The notes below the pieces were generated by a model, which ran no database searches, was not told where the DNA came from, and worked only from the letters and a program-made list of their open reading frames with translations. A stretch of 64,000 bases of DNA. Source: Dermatophagoides farinae. Lineage: Eukaryota; Arthropoda; Arachnida; Sarcoptiformes; Pyroglyphidae. Positions 13,101 to 23,910 of the stretch are shown here, piece by piece (the stretch's first letter is position 1; every line of letters starts with the position of its first letter). Where the stretch lies: the NCBI RefSeq assembly GCF_024713945.1, contig NC_134677.1, forward strand, positions 6,575,001-6,639,000. Reading direction: 5' to 3'. The position numbers were made by a program, and so were the translations under genes.

Positions 13101-14514
13101 GTAAAGAGGCGGTTCAAAATGAACGGGATCGAATTACTTGCCGTAGGCCTAGTTATGAAGATACCAAAACAACATCGGGAACATCATTGGCTGTTTTGCT
13201 CAAAGCTGAAATGTCATCAAGGAAGGTGAAGGATAATAATTCGAGTTTATTCTATTAATAAAATAAATTATGCGCATTTGTCCAAATAATCCGCAGAATT
13301 GTTCTCCACCAACAGATACAAATTTTCAATCGAAAAAAATAGCCAACATTGAAGATATTGGAAATTCTATGACACAACAATTATTGATACTGGTTGAATG
13401 GGCAAAATGTATACCGGCATTCACTGAGCTAAACATTGATGATCAGGTTGCCCTGTTGAAAGCTCATGCTGGTGAACATTTACTTTTGGGCCTTTCGAAA
13501 CGATCATTAGTACTCAAAGATGTTCTTCTACTCGGAAACGATCATATCATTCCTAGACTTACACCAGATCAAGAGATCACACGAATAGGTTGTCGAATAT
13601 TGGACGAAATCGTTGCAGTTATGAAAGATGTAAATATCGATGACAATGAATTTGCTTGCTTAAAAGCAATTGTATTTTTTGATCCTGGTAAGTACTACAA
13701 CATTTTTTTTACTGTATATTATTTATATTGAATGAAATTATTTTCGATGTGAGAAGCTGTGAAAAATTTAAAAGATTCAGCTAGAGTAAAAATTGTTCGT
13801 CATCAAATACAAATCTGTCTGGAAGATTATGTGAACGATCGCCAATATAATTCAAGGGGACGTTTCGGTGAGCTTTTGTTGATACTTCCATCTTTGCAGA
13901 GTATCACATGGCAATTGATTGAACAGATACAATTCGCCAAGGCATTAGGAAAACTAAGCATCGATCATTTGATCCAGGAGATGCTTTTAAGCAGTTCGAC
14001 TAATCTAGCTCCGACAACACCGGCTGCATCAAATATCAATTCAGCTCAAAACAATCTTCCTCCACCTCCTCCAACAGATCCATTACAATGGCAAAGGAAT
14101 CATCTATGGCAGGGTGCTTATCCTAGTAAGTTATCTATTTTATATGTCGAATAATGTGTATTAACAAATGATCCATTTGAAGGGCAAACATTCCCTGAGC
14201 CAAATATGAGCAATATGGTTTCCAACATGTCTCAAGTGGTGAATGTTATTATGTCACAAGAACCAAGTGAAAATAGACAACAATCCAGTCTTGGACAGCA
14301 ACAAGCTCCCCAAATACAATCACCATTATCATCAAATCAGCCAACAATGGCTAATGGAGCACAAATGTTGGGACAAGTGGAAAACATTATGCAGCAAATA
14401 AACAGGCAAGAACAATCTGGTCTAATTAATACAGATGATCTACGATCCGCACCACCGCCACCGGTGCAAACATTCAAAAGTGAAATAACCGATACGGAAA
14501 TCAACCCATTCTAA
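6589..14514 (+). CDS. Hnf4: HNF4 nuclear receptor (alternative first exons)
   Basis: Orphan nuclear receptor of the NR2A family; it acts in the nucleus as a homodimer controlling lipid and gut gene expression (family knowledge). Shared exons: 12625-12902, 12968-13225, 13297-13687, 13757-14125 and 14183-14514. They join to either 6589-7198 (745 aa total) or 10516-11080 (730 aa); both first exons end in phase 1, as the DBD exon needs. The DNA-binding domain starts [20 protein letters not shown], keeps the P-box CDGCKG and all eight zinc Cys, and is split by an intron after CDGCK. The ligand-binding domain has [31 protein letters not shown] with the fatty-acid-anchoring Arg, [29 protein letters not shown] and an AF-2 helix IQEMLL. 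The F domain is Gln/Pro-rich and ends [12 protein letters not shown]. Introns within the domains are 50-70 nt, while the 5' introns reach kilobases. Confidence 0.96.
7199..10515 (+). other. HNF4 5' intron / proximal promoter region
   Basis: Non-coding, full of poly-A/T, CAT and ATTC repeats ((ATTC)n at 8704-8730). It contains a candidate 69-nt cassette exon at 9179-9247 and presumably the promoter of the proximal first exon. A good 3' splice site (ending AACAG at 10480) lies just before the proximal exon, so a spliced 5' UTR is possible. Confidence 0.5.
9179..9247 (+). CDS. Candidate HNF4 cassette exon (69 nt, phase 1-1)
   Basis: A strong acceptor (a run of T followed by CCTAG) precedes 9179. 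Reading in phase 1 from the distal exon gives 23 codons without a stop, including [19 protein letters not shown], and then a weak GTTTTT donor, again phase 1. Inclusion would therefore keep the HNF4 frame, and the exon has its own internal ATG. The sequence is free of the simple repeats around it. I recognise no domain. It may be chance, or an exon of another isoform. Confidence 0.3.
10496..10522 (+). promoter_or_regulatory. uORF overlapping proximal HNF4 start
   Basis: An eight-codon ORF begins ATG TGG TAC and its TGA at 10520-10522 overlaps the main-frame codons just after the ATG at 10516. Scanning ribosomes would meet this ATG first. The arrangement is seen directly; translational repression is inference. 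Confidence 0.45.
10516..11080 (+). CDS. Hnf4: HNF4 proximal alternative first coding exon
   Basis: A 565-nt open exon. The first in-frame ATG is at 10516 ([16 protein letters not shown]). It encodes 188 residues rich in Asn/Ser with scattered Tyr and Pro, including [14 protein letters not shown], more complex than the distal exon. The donor at 11081 is GTATTG (weak), phase 1, giving G+AT (Asp) at the junction with 12625. Without splicing, the frame stops at 11092-11094 shortly after the donor. I infer this is the main or second HNF4 promoter's exon, by analogy with vertebrate HNF4A P1/P2. Confidence 0.7.
11081..12624 (+). other. HNF4 intron before the DNA-binding domain
   Basis: A 1.54-kb intron between the proximal first exon and the DBD exon. 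It holds GAT/ATG and poly-A/T repeats only; the acceptor is TATATAG at 12618-12624. Short open frames on both strands here are repeat-derived. Confidence 0.6.
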
Positions 14515-14611
14515 GAATGATGAATCTGATTTTTTTGTTTTGTATAAAATTGTGTAAAAAATTTACAAAATACTAAATTAACTTAGAATTATTTTTACAG
14601 AATATGAATTC

Positions 14612-14633
14612 TTTATTTTATTTTCGAAATAAA
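14612..14633. terminator. Overlapping poly(A) signals of HNF4 (+) and VPS52 (-)
   Basis: AATAAA on the plus strand at 14628-14633 lies 114 bases after the HNF4 stop. AATAAA on the minus strand (TTTATT at 14612-14617) lies 74 bases beyond the VPS52 stop. Cleavage normally falls 10-30 nt downstream of each signal, so the two 3' UTRs should overlap by a few tens of bases (inference). Confidence 0.55.
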
Positions 14634-14690
14634 TAAAATATATCGGAAATGGGCTGGGATAGAAAAAGAAAAAAGCCAACAATAAAGATA

Positions 14691-16829
14691 TTAGAAATTC
14701 GTTTTATATTTTTTCACTTCAACCATTAATTGATGAATATTGATCAGTTCGCTTCTTAAAGGATTATTGCTGAATGGTGGTTGACTGACAATTTTCTGAA
14801 ATTTATGATAATATTGCACTAATTGTGTCAAGGCAATCTGTTGAATGTTATTTCCATTACGGAAATTAGTGAATGATGCCATTATATCTTTGGAAACCTG
14901 TTCCAATGATCGTCGCCAATTATTGTTGAAATTTTGTATCAAATCCCCAACTCTTGGTTCCAATCGTTTCAACGATTCTGTATCGTTTTTTTCTGTTAAC
15001 ACTTCGGATTCTTTAACGAATGAAATCATAGCTCCAAAATGAGGATATAACATTTCTTCAATAAAATCCATTATTTTTTTATTCAATTGTTCTCTCATCG
15101 TTTCGGCTTCATTTGATCCATCTTTTTTACGTTCCAAAAGGACGCCCAAGATTGTGTCATAATTATTGATGATGAAAACATACTGTTCTTTTGGTTTACA
15201 AAATTTGGTTGACATTCGTAATATTAAATTCATAACTTCGTTCTATATAAATAAAAATAAACATTAGTATTTCATACCTAAAAAAATGAATAAACATTAC
15301 CTGTAATATGGATAATAAATTAGTAACACGAACATCTGGAAACGTATCATTGATTGTGACAATAGCAGCGGAAAATTCAGCAAATCGTCTGGTAATATAA
15401 TGAGGTCTCATATCGATTGTGGCTATCTTGATTAAATCACAGAATTTTATGCTTTCAATGTGCATCAAAAATACTTGTTCAAATTGTGGCCATATAGTCT
15501 TGACAACACGTTCCCAATAATGACTCAATACGATTACGTTACGTTTCAACGATAATATTCGATAACGATAAATTATGTGCAAACAAACAAATAACGCTAT
15601 GGCATCATAACTTTGAGAGAAGAGACTATCAATATTCTTATAAAGTAGATCCAAAGTTTTTCCAAAAATCGTATAAAATAAATCATGTGATGTTTTAGAA
15701 TTGACCATAAAAAATTCATTCATAAATAAATATTCACGACAAGCATGATCAAAAAAAGCGTATTGTATTTCACGAAAAACATTTTCCAATGGATATTTCA
15801 TATCGTTTTTAGTTGCAGCATGCACGACAATCAATGGCGATTCAAGTTCAATTGTCAACAACGATTCTCTATCACCCAAAGAAAAAATATTAGGCCGATG
15901 CTTAACAACATTGGATTTGAGGTTAAATATTGAAATTTTATTGGCCTTATGAGAATCATCATTTCCCATTAAGTCATCTTTATCGGGTAGATCTTCATAC
16001 ATCATTTTTGTAGATTTATGAATAAATTCTTTGAAGTATGAAAAGTAAATTTTGCTCATCGTATCGATGTATTCATTTTGTATTTCTCTTGCTATATCTC
16101 TTTCGTGTGTAGCTAAAAATTTGAAAAAGAATTTATTCTTCAATAGAGCATTTTGAACAATATGATAATTGGTCATTGGTTTTTTGCATGATGAAATCTT
16201 TTTCAGAATATATTCACGTATCTTGATAATAGCTTTCGATTTAAGATTGTTCAATATTTCCATCACATCAACACAAGCTTTTGCTTCACGAAATGATTGC
16301 TCCTTGACGAATGCAATTTTATGATCCAAAATGATCAATTGTTCAAGGAATTCTTTCTCACAAACTGGAGTATCGACAATATGTTTAATCACGGATTCAG
16401 GAATAATTATATCATCAATGAATTCGCTCATTTGATTACGAATGGCTTGTTTGTTCTTCAAACGTATATTCAACGAAGCTGACAATTCTTGCAATGATAA
16501 TATCTCCTGACAAATATTGCTAAGATCGGCCTGAAAAGCACATAACATTCCCTCTAATCTTTCCAAGATTTTATCACTATCAGTGATTTGTAAATGCAAT
16601 TCAGAAATGTTATCAGCTTCCTTGATGTAACCAGCAATAGTATTATTTTCCAATTCGGATAAAGATTTTTCAACATTGGCAGAATATTCTCTTAAATCAA
16701 TATTGGAATTAAGAATTTCTTTCACCGTTTCCTCATCACAATCGATGGCTGGTTCTATAATGGATTAAAAAATGGTATTTAAACAGAAATTTAGTTACAA
16801 AAAAAATTACCAATAGTCTCCAGATTCAT
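14691..16829 (-). CDS. Vps52: VPS52, subunit of the GARP/EARP tethering complexes
   Basis: Three coding exons on the minus strand: 16811-16829, 15301-16754 and 14691-15242; 674 aa versus 723 in human. Matches to VPS52 run along the whole length: DLREYSANVE, an ESEN-like EADNISELH, LERLEGMLCAFQADLS, LNIRLKNKQAIR, a CKKPMTNYHIVQNALLK block, YFSYFKEF, EKDDLMG-like DKDDLMGND, RPHYITRRFAEFS, FIINNYD, SFTNFRNG and ELINIHQLMVE near the C terminus. The N-terminal third is predicted coiled coil. Family role: with VPS51, VPS53 and VPS54 it tethers endosome-derived vesicles at the trans-Golgi, and with VPS50 it acts in endosomal recycling. The short first exon encodes MNLETIG; the human N-terminal acidic extension is mostly missing. 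Divergent from PLC-gamma, convergent with HNF4. Confidence 0.97.
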
Positions 16830-17237
16830 TTTGAATATTTATTCGTTGTTTAGTTGGAAGTTTTGACCAAATTCATTTGACAAGAAAAACATCCATGAAT
16901 CCACTCATTTCTGGAGTGTGCGCAATATGATAGACAATTGGATACTTTGATCCATAGCTCAAGTAACGCGAAATGAGGCGGCTGTAACTAAAATGAATGC
17001 TGCTGTTATTTGAATTTGTTCCTAAATCTAGTCTGATTGTTATTGAGCTTGTACAATGATCAACAGGATGAATCGTCAGCTACAACGACCGGAAATAGAT
17101 AAAAACAGCCTTTGTACGATAGGTTGGCTAGAAAATTCCCTGGAAATGAGCAAAATCAAATACAAGCAAAACAGATGGTCAAAACAACATCGAGAAAAAA
17201 AATCATGTTTGTTATTATTACGTGAAACGATAATAGC
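16830..17237. promoter_or_regulatory. Divergent promoter region VPS52 / PLC-gamma
   Basis: The 408 bp between the two start codons must contain both 5' UTRs and promoters unless an upstream non-coding exon exists. It is less repetitive than its surroundings. A 61-codon upstream ORF of PLC-gamma occupies its right end. Confidence 0.5.
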
Positions 17238-17241
17238 ATGA
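17056..17241 (+). promoter_or_regulatory. 61-codon uORF ending across the PLC-gamma ATG
   Basis: An ATG-started frame of 61 codons stops with TGA at 17239-17241, overlapping the proposed PLC-gamma ATG (17238-17240) in an ATGA arrangement. It may be a regulatory uORF, or the true 5' end may be reached by splicing. The peptide shows no family resemblance. Confidence 0.35.
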
Positions 17242-20200
17242 ATCGTTCAGTCTTCAAGGATTATTTGTTTGCAAAAAATGATTGCCACTTGGATCATGAA
17301 TTAATTCGTCGACTAAGTGAAGGTTTTTCATGCAGAAAAATCGAAGGCAAATCATCACGATTAGAAAAGCGAAAATTTTGCATTCGATTCGAGATGTGTC
17401 GACTTGAATGGTATAAACCAATGTCAGGATATGAAGAGTTCGAAGGTTGTATCGATTTTAGAGACATCCAAGAAGTCCGCATTATCGAAGAAAATGGTGA
17501 AAAGTCTGAGAATAAAACATTTGCCATTCTATATGGGAAAAAGTTCTGCCTTCGAAAATTGTATTGCATTGGTAAGTTGTTGAATTGTTTCTTATATCAT
17601 TTTGATAGATACGAACTTTTCTGTATGAGCAGCTGATGCCGACATTTGTCCAGAAAGAATTCGCAATTTGTTTAAATATATAAAAAACATTGCAGAATGG
17701 GCACCGTTTAGAGTTCAAGTTGACATTCTATTACAGCGAGAATTCGATGAATATTCTTCACAATGTCAACATTGTAAAGGGTAAGATTAACCATTGGAGA
17801 GAAAATCAATTTTGATTTTATCAATAAATTTTTTCAGTATCTATCTAAAAGATTTAAAACATTGCATCACTCGTCATCATCTGAAATTATCAAGCAGTCA
17901 ATTGAAAAAGTTATTCTATGATGTGGATCAAAATTTTACTGGCTGTCTGGAATACGATGGATATGTTACACTGTACAATAAAATTAATAACATTCAAACC
18001 TCTCTCGATTCATCATATCTGGATTTATTATTGCAATCATATTCAAATGATTCGAAAAAAATCAGCATCGAAGAGCTAAAAGAATTTTTCATCAAAGAAC
18101 AAAAGATCAAAATATCGTTTCAACAGATTAGCGACATTGTTTTTCGAAATTCTTTGGATGCACTACGTCATTATGAAACACAAGCATATTTTACTCGAAT
18201 TGAATTTATTGATTATCTATTTTCGAAAGAAAATTCTGTCTGGAATGAATTCTGCAGTGATGTTACACATGATATGAATCAACCACTTAATCATTATTTT
18301 ATTGCTTCATCACATAATACATATTTGACTGGTGATCAATTCAAAAGTGAATCTTCAGTCGAATGTTATATTCGATGTTTGCGTTTTGGTTGTCGATGTA
18401 TTGAATGTGAGTGTTTATTTTTGGAAAAAAATCATTAAACAATAACATTATTATTATTATTTTCATATGCTCAAGTGGATTGTTGGGATGGACCCGATGG
18501 TAAACCATTGATTTATCATGGCAGAACATTAACAACGCGAATACAATTTATCGATGTCATTAAAAGCATTCGAGATCATGCATTCGAAGTTTCGCCATAT
18601 CCTGTAATATTATCCATTGAGAATCATTGTAGTATAAAGCAACAAAAATTTATGGCACAATGTCTACAAGAAATTCTTGGTGATTATTTGCTGAAAAAAC
18701 CATTAGATTTGAATGAAACCTGTTTACCATCACCTGAACGATTAAAACGAAAAATAATCATAAAACATAAGAAAAGAAGACTAGATTCTGATACTACAAA
18801 AGAATTAAGCAGCCTCAATAATTCAATCAAAGTGCCTGGTGAAGCTGGTTCCATCAAATCACTCAAAGAACGTAATGAAAATGACTATAATGAATACAGT
18901 AATTCTATTAAATATGGAAATTTGCTTGTATTCTCTGCCGATGAGAAAAGATTCAAGAAACATTTTGTCATTTTGACAAATAAAAAATTAAATTATATTC
19001 TCGATACAAATGATGATCAAGATGAAGAGGAAGAGGAAAGTGATGATGAAACATCATACGGAACAATAGGAAACAAAGAAAACAATTATTCAGCAAAACG
19101 TGGATCGCCCAAAAGTGAACTTCATTATGGTGAACCTTGGTTTCATGGTAAGCTAAAAGGTGGTAGATCAGAAGCCGAAAAAATTCTCTTAAAACATTTA
19201 GATCTTGGTGATGGAACATTTTTAGTACGGGAAAGTGAAACACATCCAGGTGATTATACTTTATCATTTTTATTCGACAACAAAGTACATCATAGTAGAA
19301 TCAAATTGGATTGTCTTGATAATGAAATCAAAACTTTTCGACTAAATAATCTGATAAGTTTCAATACGCTGTACGAATTAATCGATTACTATCAGACAAA
19401 ACCATTGAAAAGTGACAAATTTCAAGAATTGTTTTTACGTAACTTTGCTCCACAAGAAAATACTCATGAAAATAGATCATGGTTTTATAAGGATTTATCT
19501 AAAGAAGAAGCTGAAGATATTCTAAAACGATTACGACATAATGGTGCATTTCTTGTCCGACATAGCGAGCAACAGGATAATCAATTTTCAATTTCATTTC
19601 GAGCTGAAAACATTATTAAACATTGTCGAATCAAAAAAGAAGGCCGATTATATATGATTGGAAATGAAGAATTTGAAAGTCTAACTGAACTAATTGAATT
19701 CTATGAGGAACATCCGCTTTATAAGAAGACAAAACTTTTGTTTCCAGCTACACAAGAAAATGTTCGAATACTAGGAGGAGTAAGTTACGATAGTGATATT
19801 TTGAATATTAACGTGTTTTTTTTTTAAAAACACAAACAGGAACCAACAGAATCTCAAAGTAGCTACATGGAACATGGCCTCATTCCAACGGAAGAGCCAA
19901 AAGATTTGCAATATTTTGATAACGAAATGAAAGAAGAAAATGAGGATGATCAAAATCAGGATGAAATCGAAACTTGGTGTTCGATTGAGCTTGATCAAAA
20001 TGTTACCGTATCAGTGTATCCAGCTGAATTGAATTCATTCAAAGTTGGATCAATGATATTTATGGCACAGGATGAAATCGAATGTCAGGATTGGATGATA
20101 AAAATTCAAGAAATTCTTAATAAAAAAGTTAAAGTAAGTAATATAGGATTAATATTCAAATAATCAGCTTTTCTCTTTATCAGAATAATAATTCAAACAA

Positions 20201-21334
20201 AGAATCATCAAAACGACAAATTCTTAAGATCGCTCCTGAATTAAATGATTTAATCATATATTGTTGTTCAATTGGATATGATGGAAGTATGTATGAATTG
20301 AATAAATGTCATAACTATAGATTAAAAAAACGAGTATGAATTTTCCATAGAGACTACGAATTACAGAGAGATGTGTTCGATTCGTGAATCAAAAATTGAA
20401 AAACATCTAAACAGCAGCCAATATAAAAATATTATAAATTTTACACGCCATCGATTAATGCGTGTCTATCCAGAAGGAACACGGATATATTCATCTAATT
20501 ATAATCCTATACAGATGTGGAATTGTGGCATACAAATGGTTGCATTAAATTATCAGACAAAAGATAAGCCGATGCAATTGAATCATGCAAAATTCTTACA
20601 AAACGGTCAATGTGGTTATGTTCTGATGCCATCGTATATGAAAAGTGAAAGCTATAATCCATTTGTAAAACCTGTTGATCTCGATTGCTGTTCACCTATT
20701 GTACTCACTGTTAAAGTACGATTATCATTAATATTTTATTATTCTAATTATAAAATTAATATGGTAGATAATTTGTGCAAAAAATCTGAGAAAATTAATC
20801 AAAGACATATTGAGTCCTTCGGTAGAAGTCGAAGTTATTGGTGCCGATTTTGATTGTAGAAAATATGCGACAAATATAATTTGTAAGTATCATCATCATT
20901 ATTATCATCAACAATTAATCAAAATAAATTACAGACGATAATGGCTTATGTCCAACATGGACAAATGGAAATCAATTTATTTTCCATATAACTTACCCGG
21001 AAATTTCATTATTACGATTTGTCGTTTATCATCGAGATAATTTTGATGAAAGCAGTTTGGTAGGTCAGGCTACGTTTCCTGTTTCCTGTATCCGACAAGG
21101 ACTACGAAGTATAAGATTGAAAAATGAATACAGTGAACACCTTGAGCTGGCCACTTTGTTAGCTCATATCGAAAGTTTTCCGGTCAAAGTACAAACGATA
21201 CAAATCAGATTAATTTTAATTCAATTTTTAATTAAATTAATTTTTATCATTAATCATAGGATGAAGGCGTCGAAAAGCTAAATCATTCGATTGAACTTTT
21301 ATCACGGTTGGAAAATGAATTGCTAACACGATGA
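17238..21334 (+). CDS. Plcg: Phospholipase C-gamma lacking the SH3 domain
   Basis: Ten exons: 17238-17571, 17633-17780, 17838-18406, 18476-19779, 19840-20133, 20184-20286, 20351-20715, 20768-20882, 20935-21188 and 21260-21334; 1186 aa versus 1290 in human PLCG1. It hydrolyses PIP2 to IP3 and diacylglycerol downstream of tyrosine kinases at the plasma membrane. Domains: N-terminal PH (about 10-150), EF-hands (160-300), X box (308-455; [12 protein letters not shown] and a second catalytic His in ENHCS), first half of split PH (490-525), nSH2 (571-670, FLVRES), cSH2 (685-774, FLVRHS), second half of split PH (833-877), Y box (about 917-1035; [29 protein letters not shown]) and C2 (about 1030-1150). 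Both SH2 arginines and the catalytic histidines are present. Between cSH2 and the second PH half only about 58 acidic residues remain, with no SH3. A Tyr in SSYMEHGL sits where the autoinhibition-relieving Tyr783 lies in PLCG1 (inference). Confidence 0.97.
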
Positions 21335-21447
21335 ACATATTACAAATGATACCGCCTTGGAAATGTGATTTCTCATTCAAATTCATCTAATTGGAAAATT
21401 TTTCGGAAAAAAATATTCCTGCAACCTTTTGCACGTCCTTTATGAAA

Positions 21448-21453
21448 AATAAA
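21448..21453 (+). terminator. Poly(A) signal of PLC-gamma
   Basis: AATAAA 114 bases after the PLC-gamma stop codon and about 300 bases before the TMEM41B start. Confidence 0.5.
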
Positions 21454-21750
21454 ATTGATTTTATCTTTTTTTATGAAAATTGGGTTTAGATTCTTCTTTT
21501 TTATTTCCCTTTTCAGTATTTTTTATTCTTTTCAAGCAATTATCATATATAACGGCGAATATCAGACAAGAATTCTAAATACGAATTGTTCTGCATTCAA
21601 ATTGTTATGGTCATGTGTTGTTATGTTTCTTGAATCAAATCACAATGCTCATTTTTTATTTATTAATTTATGTTTTATAGTCAGTAAAGAATTTTATTAT
21701 TATTTAGAAAATCTACTGTGATATTATACTGAATTATTATTATTTTAATC

Positions 21751-22777
21751 ATGGTCGATGTATCACCATCATCGGTTCAAAGTCCTGAAACACAAAATCG
21801 TAAAGATTCGTTACAGAATTCTAGCCTTCTTCTTTTATCCATCATTTTGATATCAACTTTGTCTTTATTTATTGTTTATCTTAATTTTCCCAAACTAGAG
21901 CCGTAAGTTGTTTGCATCGATTAAATATTTAAAAATATTTATTAATCCACACTTGTTTCAGTCATGAAAAGCAGCATTTCAAGTTGCCTATGAACATTGA
22001 TGATGCCAAAAATTTGGGAAACGTTTTATCTGGGTACAAAGATCGATATTTTTACGTCGTTCTTTTCGGTTTCATTGTCACTTATATTTTGTAAGTTTTG
22101 ATTTATAACCTGAATTATTTAAAATTTATTTTATTAATATAAAGCTTGCAATCATTCGCCATTCCTGGTTCAATTTTCTTGAGTGTTATGTCTGGTTATT
22201 TATTTCCATTACCATTGGCTTTATTGTCCGTTTGTTTCGTAAGCAATTTTAAAAAAATTCTTGACTAGATTTTACAATAATCATTCTTATTTTCAGTGTT
22301 CTGCTGTTGGTGCATCGATATGTTATTTACTTTCATGTCTCTGTGGCAGACCATTTATAATTAAATATTGGCCAGATAAAGCAAACGTTTTGTCCAACAT
22401 AATCGATCAACATCGTAGTCATCTCTTTTACTATATGATTTTTCTGCGAATCACGCCATTTTTACCGAATTGGTTTATAAATATAACATCCCCCATTGTT
22501 GATGTTCCATTATCTACATTTTTTATTGGAACATTTTTAGGTATGTTCAATGGTAATTTTATCAAGCATTCGAATATTTTTTAATTTTTAATCATTAATA
22601 GGTGTTGCACCTCCTTCATTCATTGCCGTCCATGCCGGTACAACTTTATACCAGCTAACATCATCATCGAATATAATATCTTTTCAATCTATGATGATGT
22701 TGTTAGCATTCTCATTACTTTCTTTGACGCCCATCATTCTGAAACGAATATTTGCTGATAAATTCAAAAAGCCTTAA
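21751..22777 (+). CDS. Tmem41b: TMEM41B homologue, ER phospholipid scramblase
   Basis: Five exons: 21751-21902, 21962-22090, 22145-22238, 22297-22540 and 22602-22777; 264 aa (human 291). The family (VTT/DedA domain) are ER membrane scramblases needed for autophagosome and lipoprotein formation, working with VMP1. Evidence: a membrane segment near residues 25-45 followed by a loop with DDAKNLGNVLSGYKDR; then the conserved VTT core TYIFLQSFAIPGSIFLSVMS, the reentrant signature GASICYLLS, GRPFI, and the highly conserved IFLRITPFLPNWFINITSP and FIGTFLGVAPPSF; finally HAGTTLYQL and a last membrane segment ending with Lys-rich FKKP. The N-terminal cytosolic tail is shorter than in vertebrates. The C-terminal KFKKP fits an ER-retrieval-like basic tail (inference). 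The stop is 81 bp from the convergent CK1 stop. Confidence 0.96.
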
Positions 22778-22810
22778 CTCATTCAACATGAACACATTTA
22801 ATTTTTTGTA

Positions 22811-22816
22811 TTTATT
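22811..22816 (-). terminator. Poly(A) signal of the CK1-like gene
   Basis: TTTATT on the plus strand is AATAAA on the minus strand, 43 bases beyond the CK1-like stop and inside the 81-bp gap to TMEM41B, so the 3' UTRs of these two genes probably overlap. Confidence 0.5.
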
Positions 22817-22858
22817 TTCTAAATAATTTTATTTTTGTTTGATGATCATTTTTCATAG

Positions 22859-23910
22859 TTAAACAATTTTCCCTTCCCATTCATATTTCACACCATCATT
22901 GTATTTCCGGAATAGATTCCCAAAATTCTTTTTCCATTCATCATAATCTGGTTGTTGGTCAAATCGTAAAGATCTTGTATATGTCAAAAAATTGGCAAAC
23001 TCTCGTGGATAACCTTCGGATAGATTTTCCGGAGGTGTCGTCTGTTTTATATGGCCAATTTTACGATAACGTTCTTTCAAAGTGGATGCTTTCAAACCAG
23101 ACCATGGTAATTTACCTTTACGCAGAAAATACATGAACAAATGACCCAAAGATTCAAGATCATCACGTCTTGATTGTTCAATACCAAAATGTGCATTGAT
23201 GCTCATATATCGAGCCGTACCAGTCAAATTTTTTCCCTCCCGAAATGGAATATGCTGACCAGTATTGGGATCGATGAATTCTTTAGATAAACCAAAATCT
23301 ACAACATGTACAATATTACGATTGGCTAATCCTGGATAACCTAGAAGGAAATTTTCCGGTTTTACATCTCTGTATGCAATACTAGTTTTTTTTATATTAG
23401 AAGAATCATTATTTATATTCAAAGTTGTTGTAATTTTATCTCTTACTTTTTGCTATGAATAAATTCAAACCGATTTAATAATTGTAAAACCAGATATAAA
23501 ATTGTTTTGATTGTGAAATTCTGTCCGCATGATTGAAATACTTCATCCAGATTTTTTCCCAAAAGTTCGATAACTAGTACATTGTATCTAAACCATTGAC
23601 CAAACCAAAACACTTTTGGAAAGCCTATAACTTGATCATCTTTGCCATGTAGAAGTTTATATATCTTCAATTCATTTGACAATTGTGCTCCTCGATCTTT
23701 GCTTGGCTCGAATTTTATCGCCACTTTTGGTGAACGGCCATCAATGTTTTGACCAAGAAAAATTTGACCAAATGAACCTGATCCTAATTTTTCTAAAGTT
23801 TTAAAATTACCACCAATTATTGTGTCTGGTTTTATATCTTGTCCATTGGCAACCTTAACCGGTTCATAATCGTCTTCCAACCATGAATTTGAATCATAAG
23901 ACATAGACAT
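22859..23910 (-). CDS. Divergent casein kinase 1 family Ser/Thr kinase
   Basis: Two exons on the minus strand: 23447-23910 and 22859-23381; 328 aa, essentially a bare kinase domain. The P-loop is [12 protein letters not shown], the catalytic Lys is in VAIKFEP, the catalytic loop is [12 protein letters not shown], the Mg loop is DFG in [10 protein letters not shown], and the CK1 activation-segment signature is [18 protein letters not shown] followed by [11 protein letters not shown]. All catalytic residues are present, so it should be active. Some positions resemble CK1-gamma (YRDVKPEN, IDPxTxxHIP, [10 protein letters not shown]) and others CK1-alpha (SGSFG, YNVLV, SINAHxGIEQ, SLRF). There is no long C-terminal tail: no CK1-gamma palmitoylation Cys cluster and no delta/epsilon autoinhibitory tail. 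I therefore do not assign an isoform. The first 30 residues are acidic and unique. Confidence 0.93.

Noticed and set aside
19780-20133. Hidden SH3 domain in PLC-gamma
   Set aside because: Checked the linker in frame and the 60-nt intron; no SH3 hallmarks and too little sequence.
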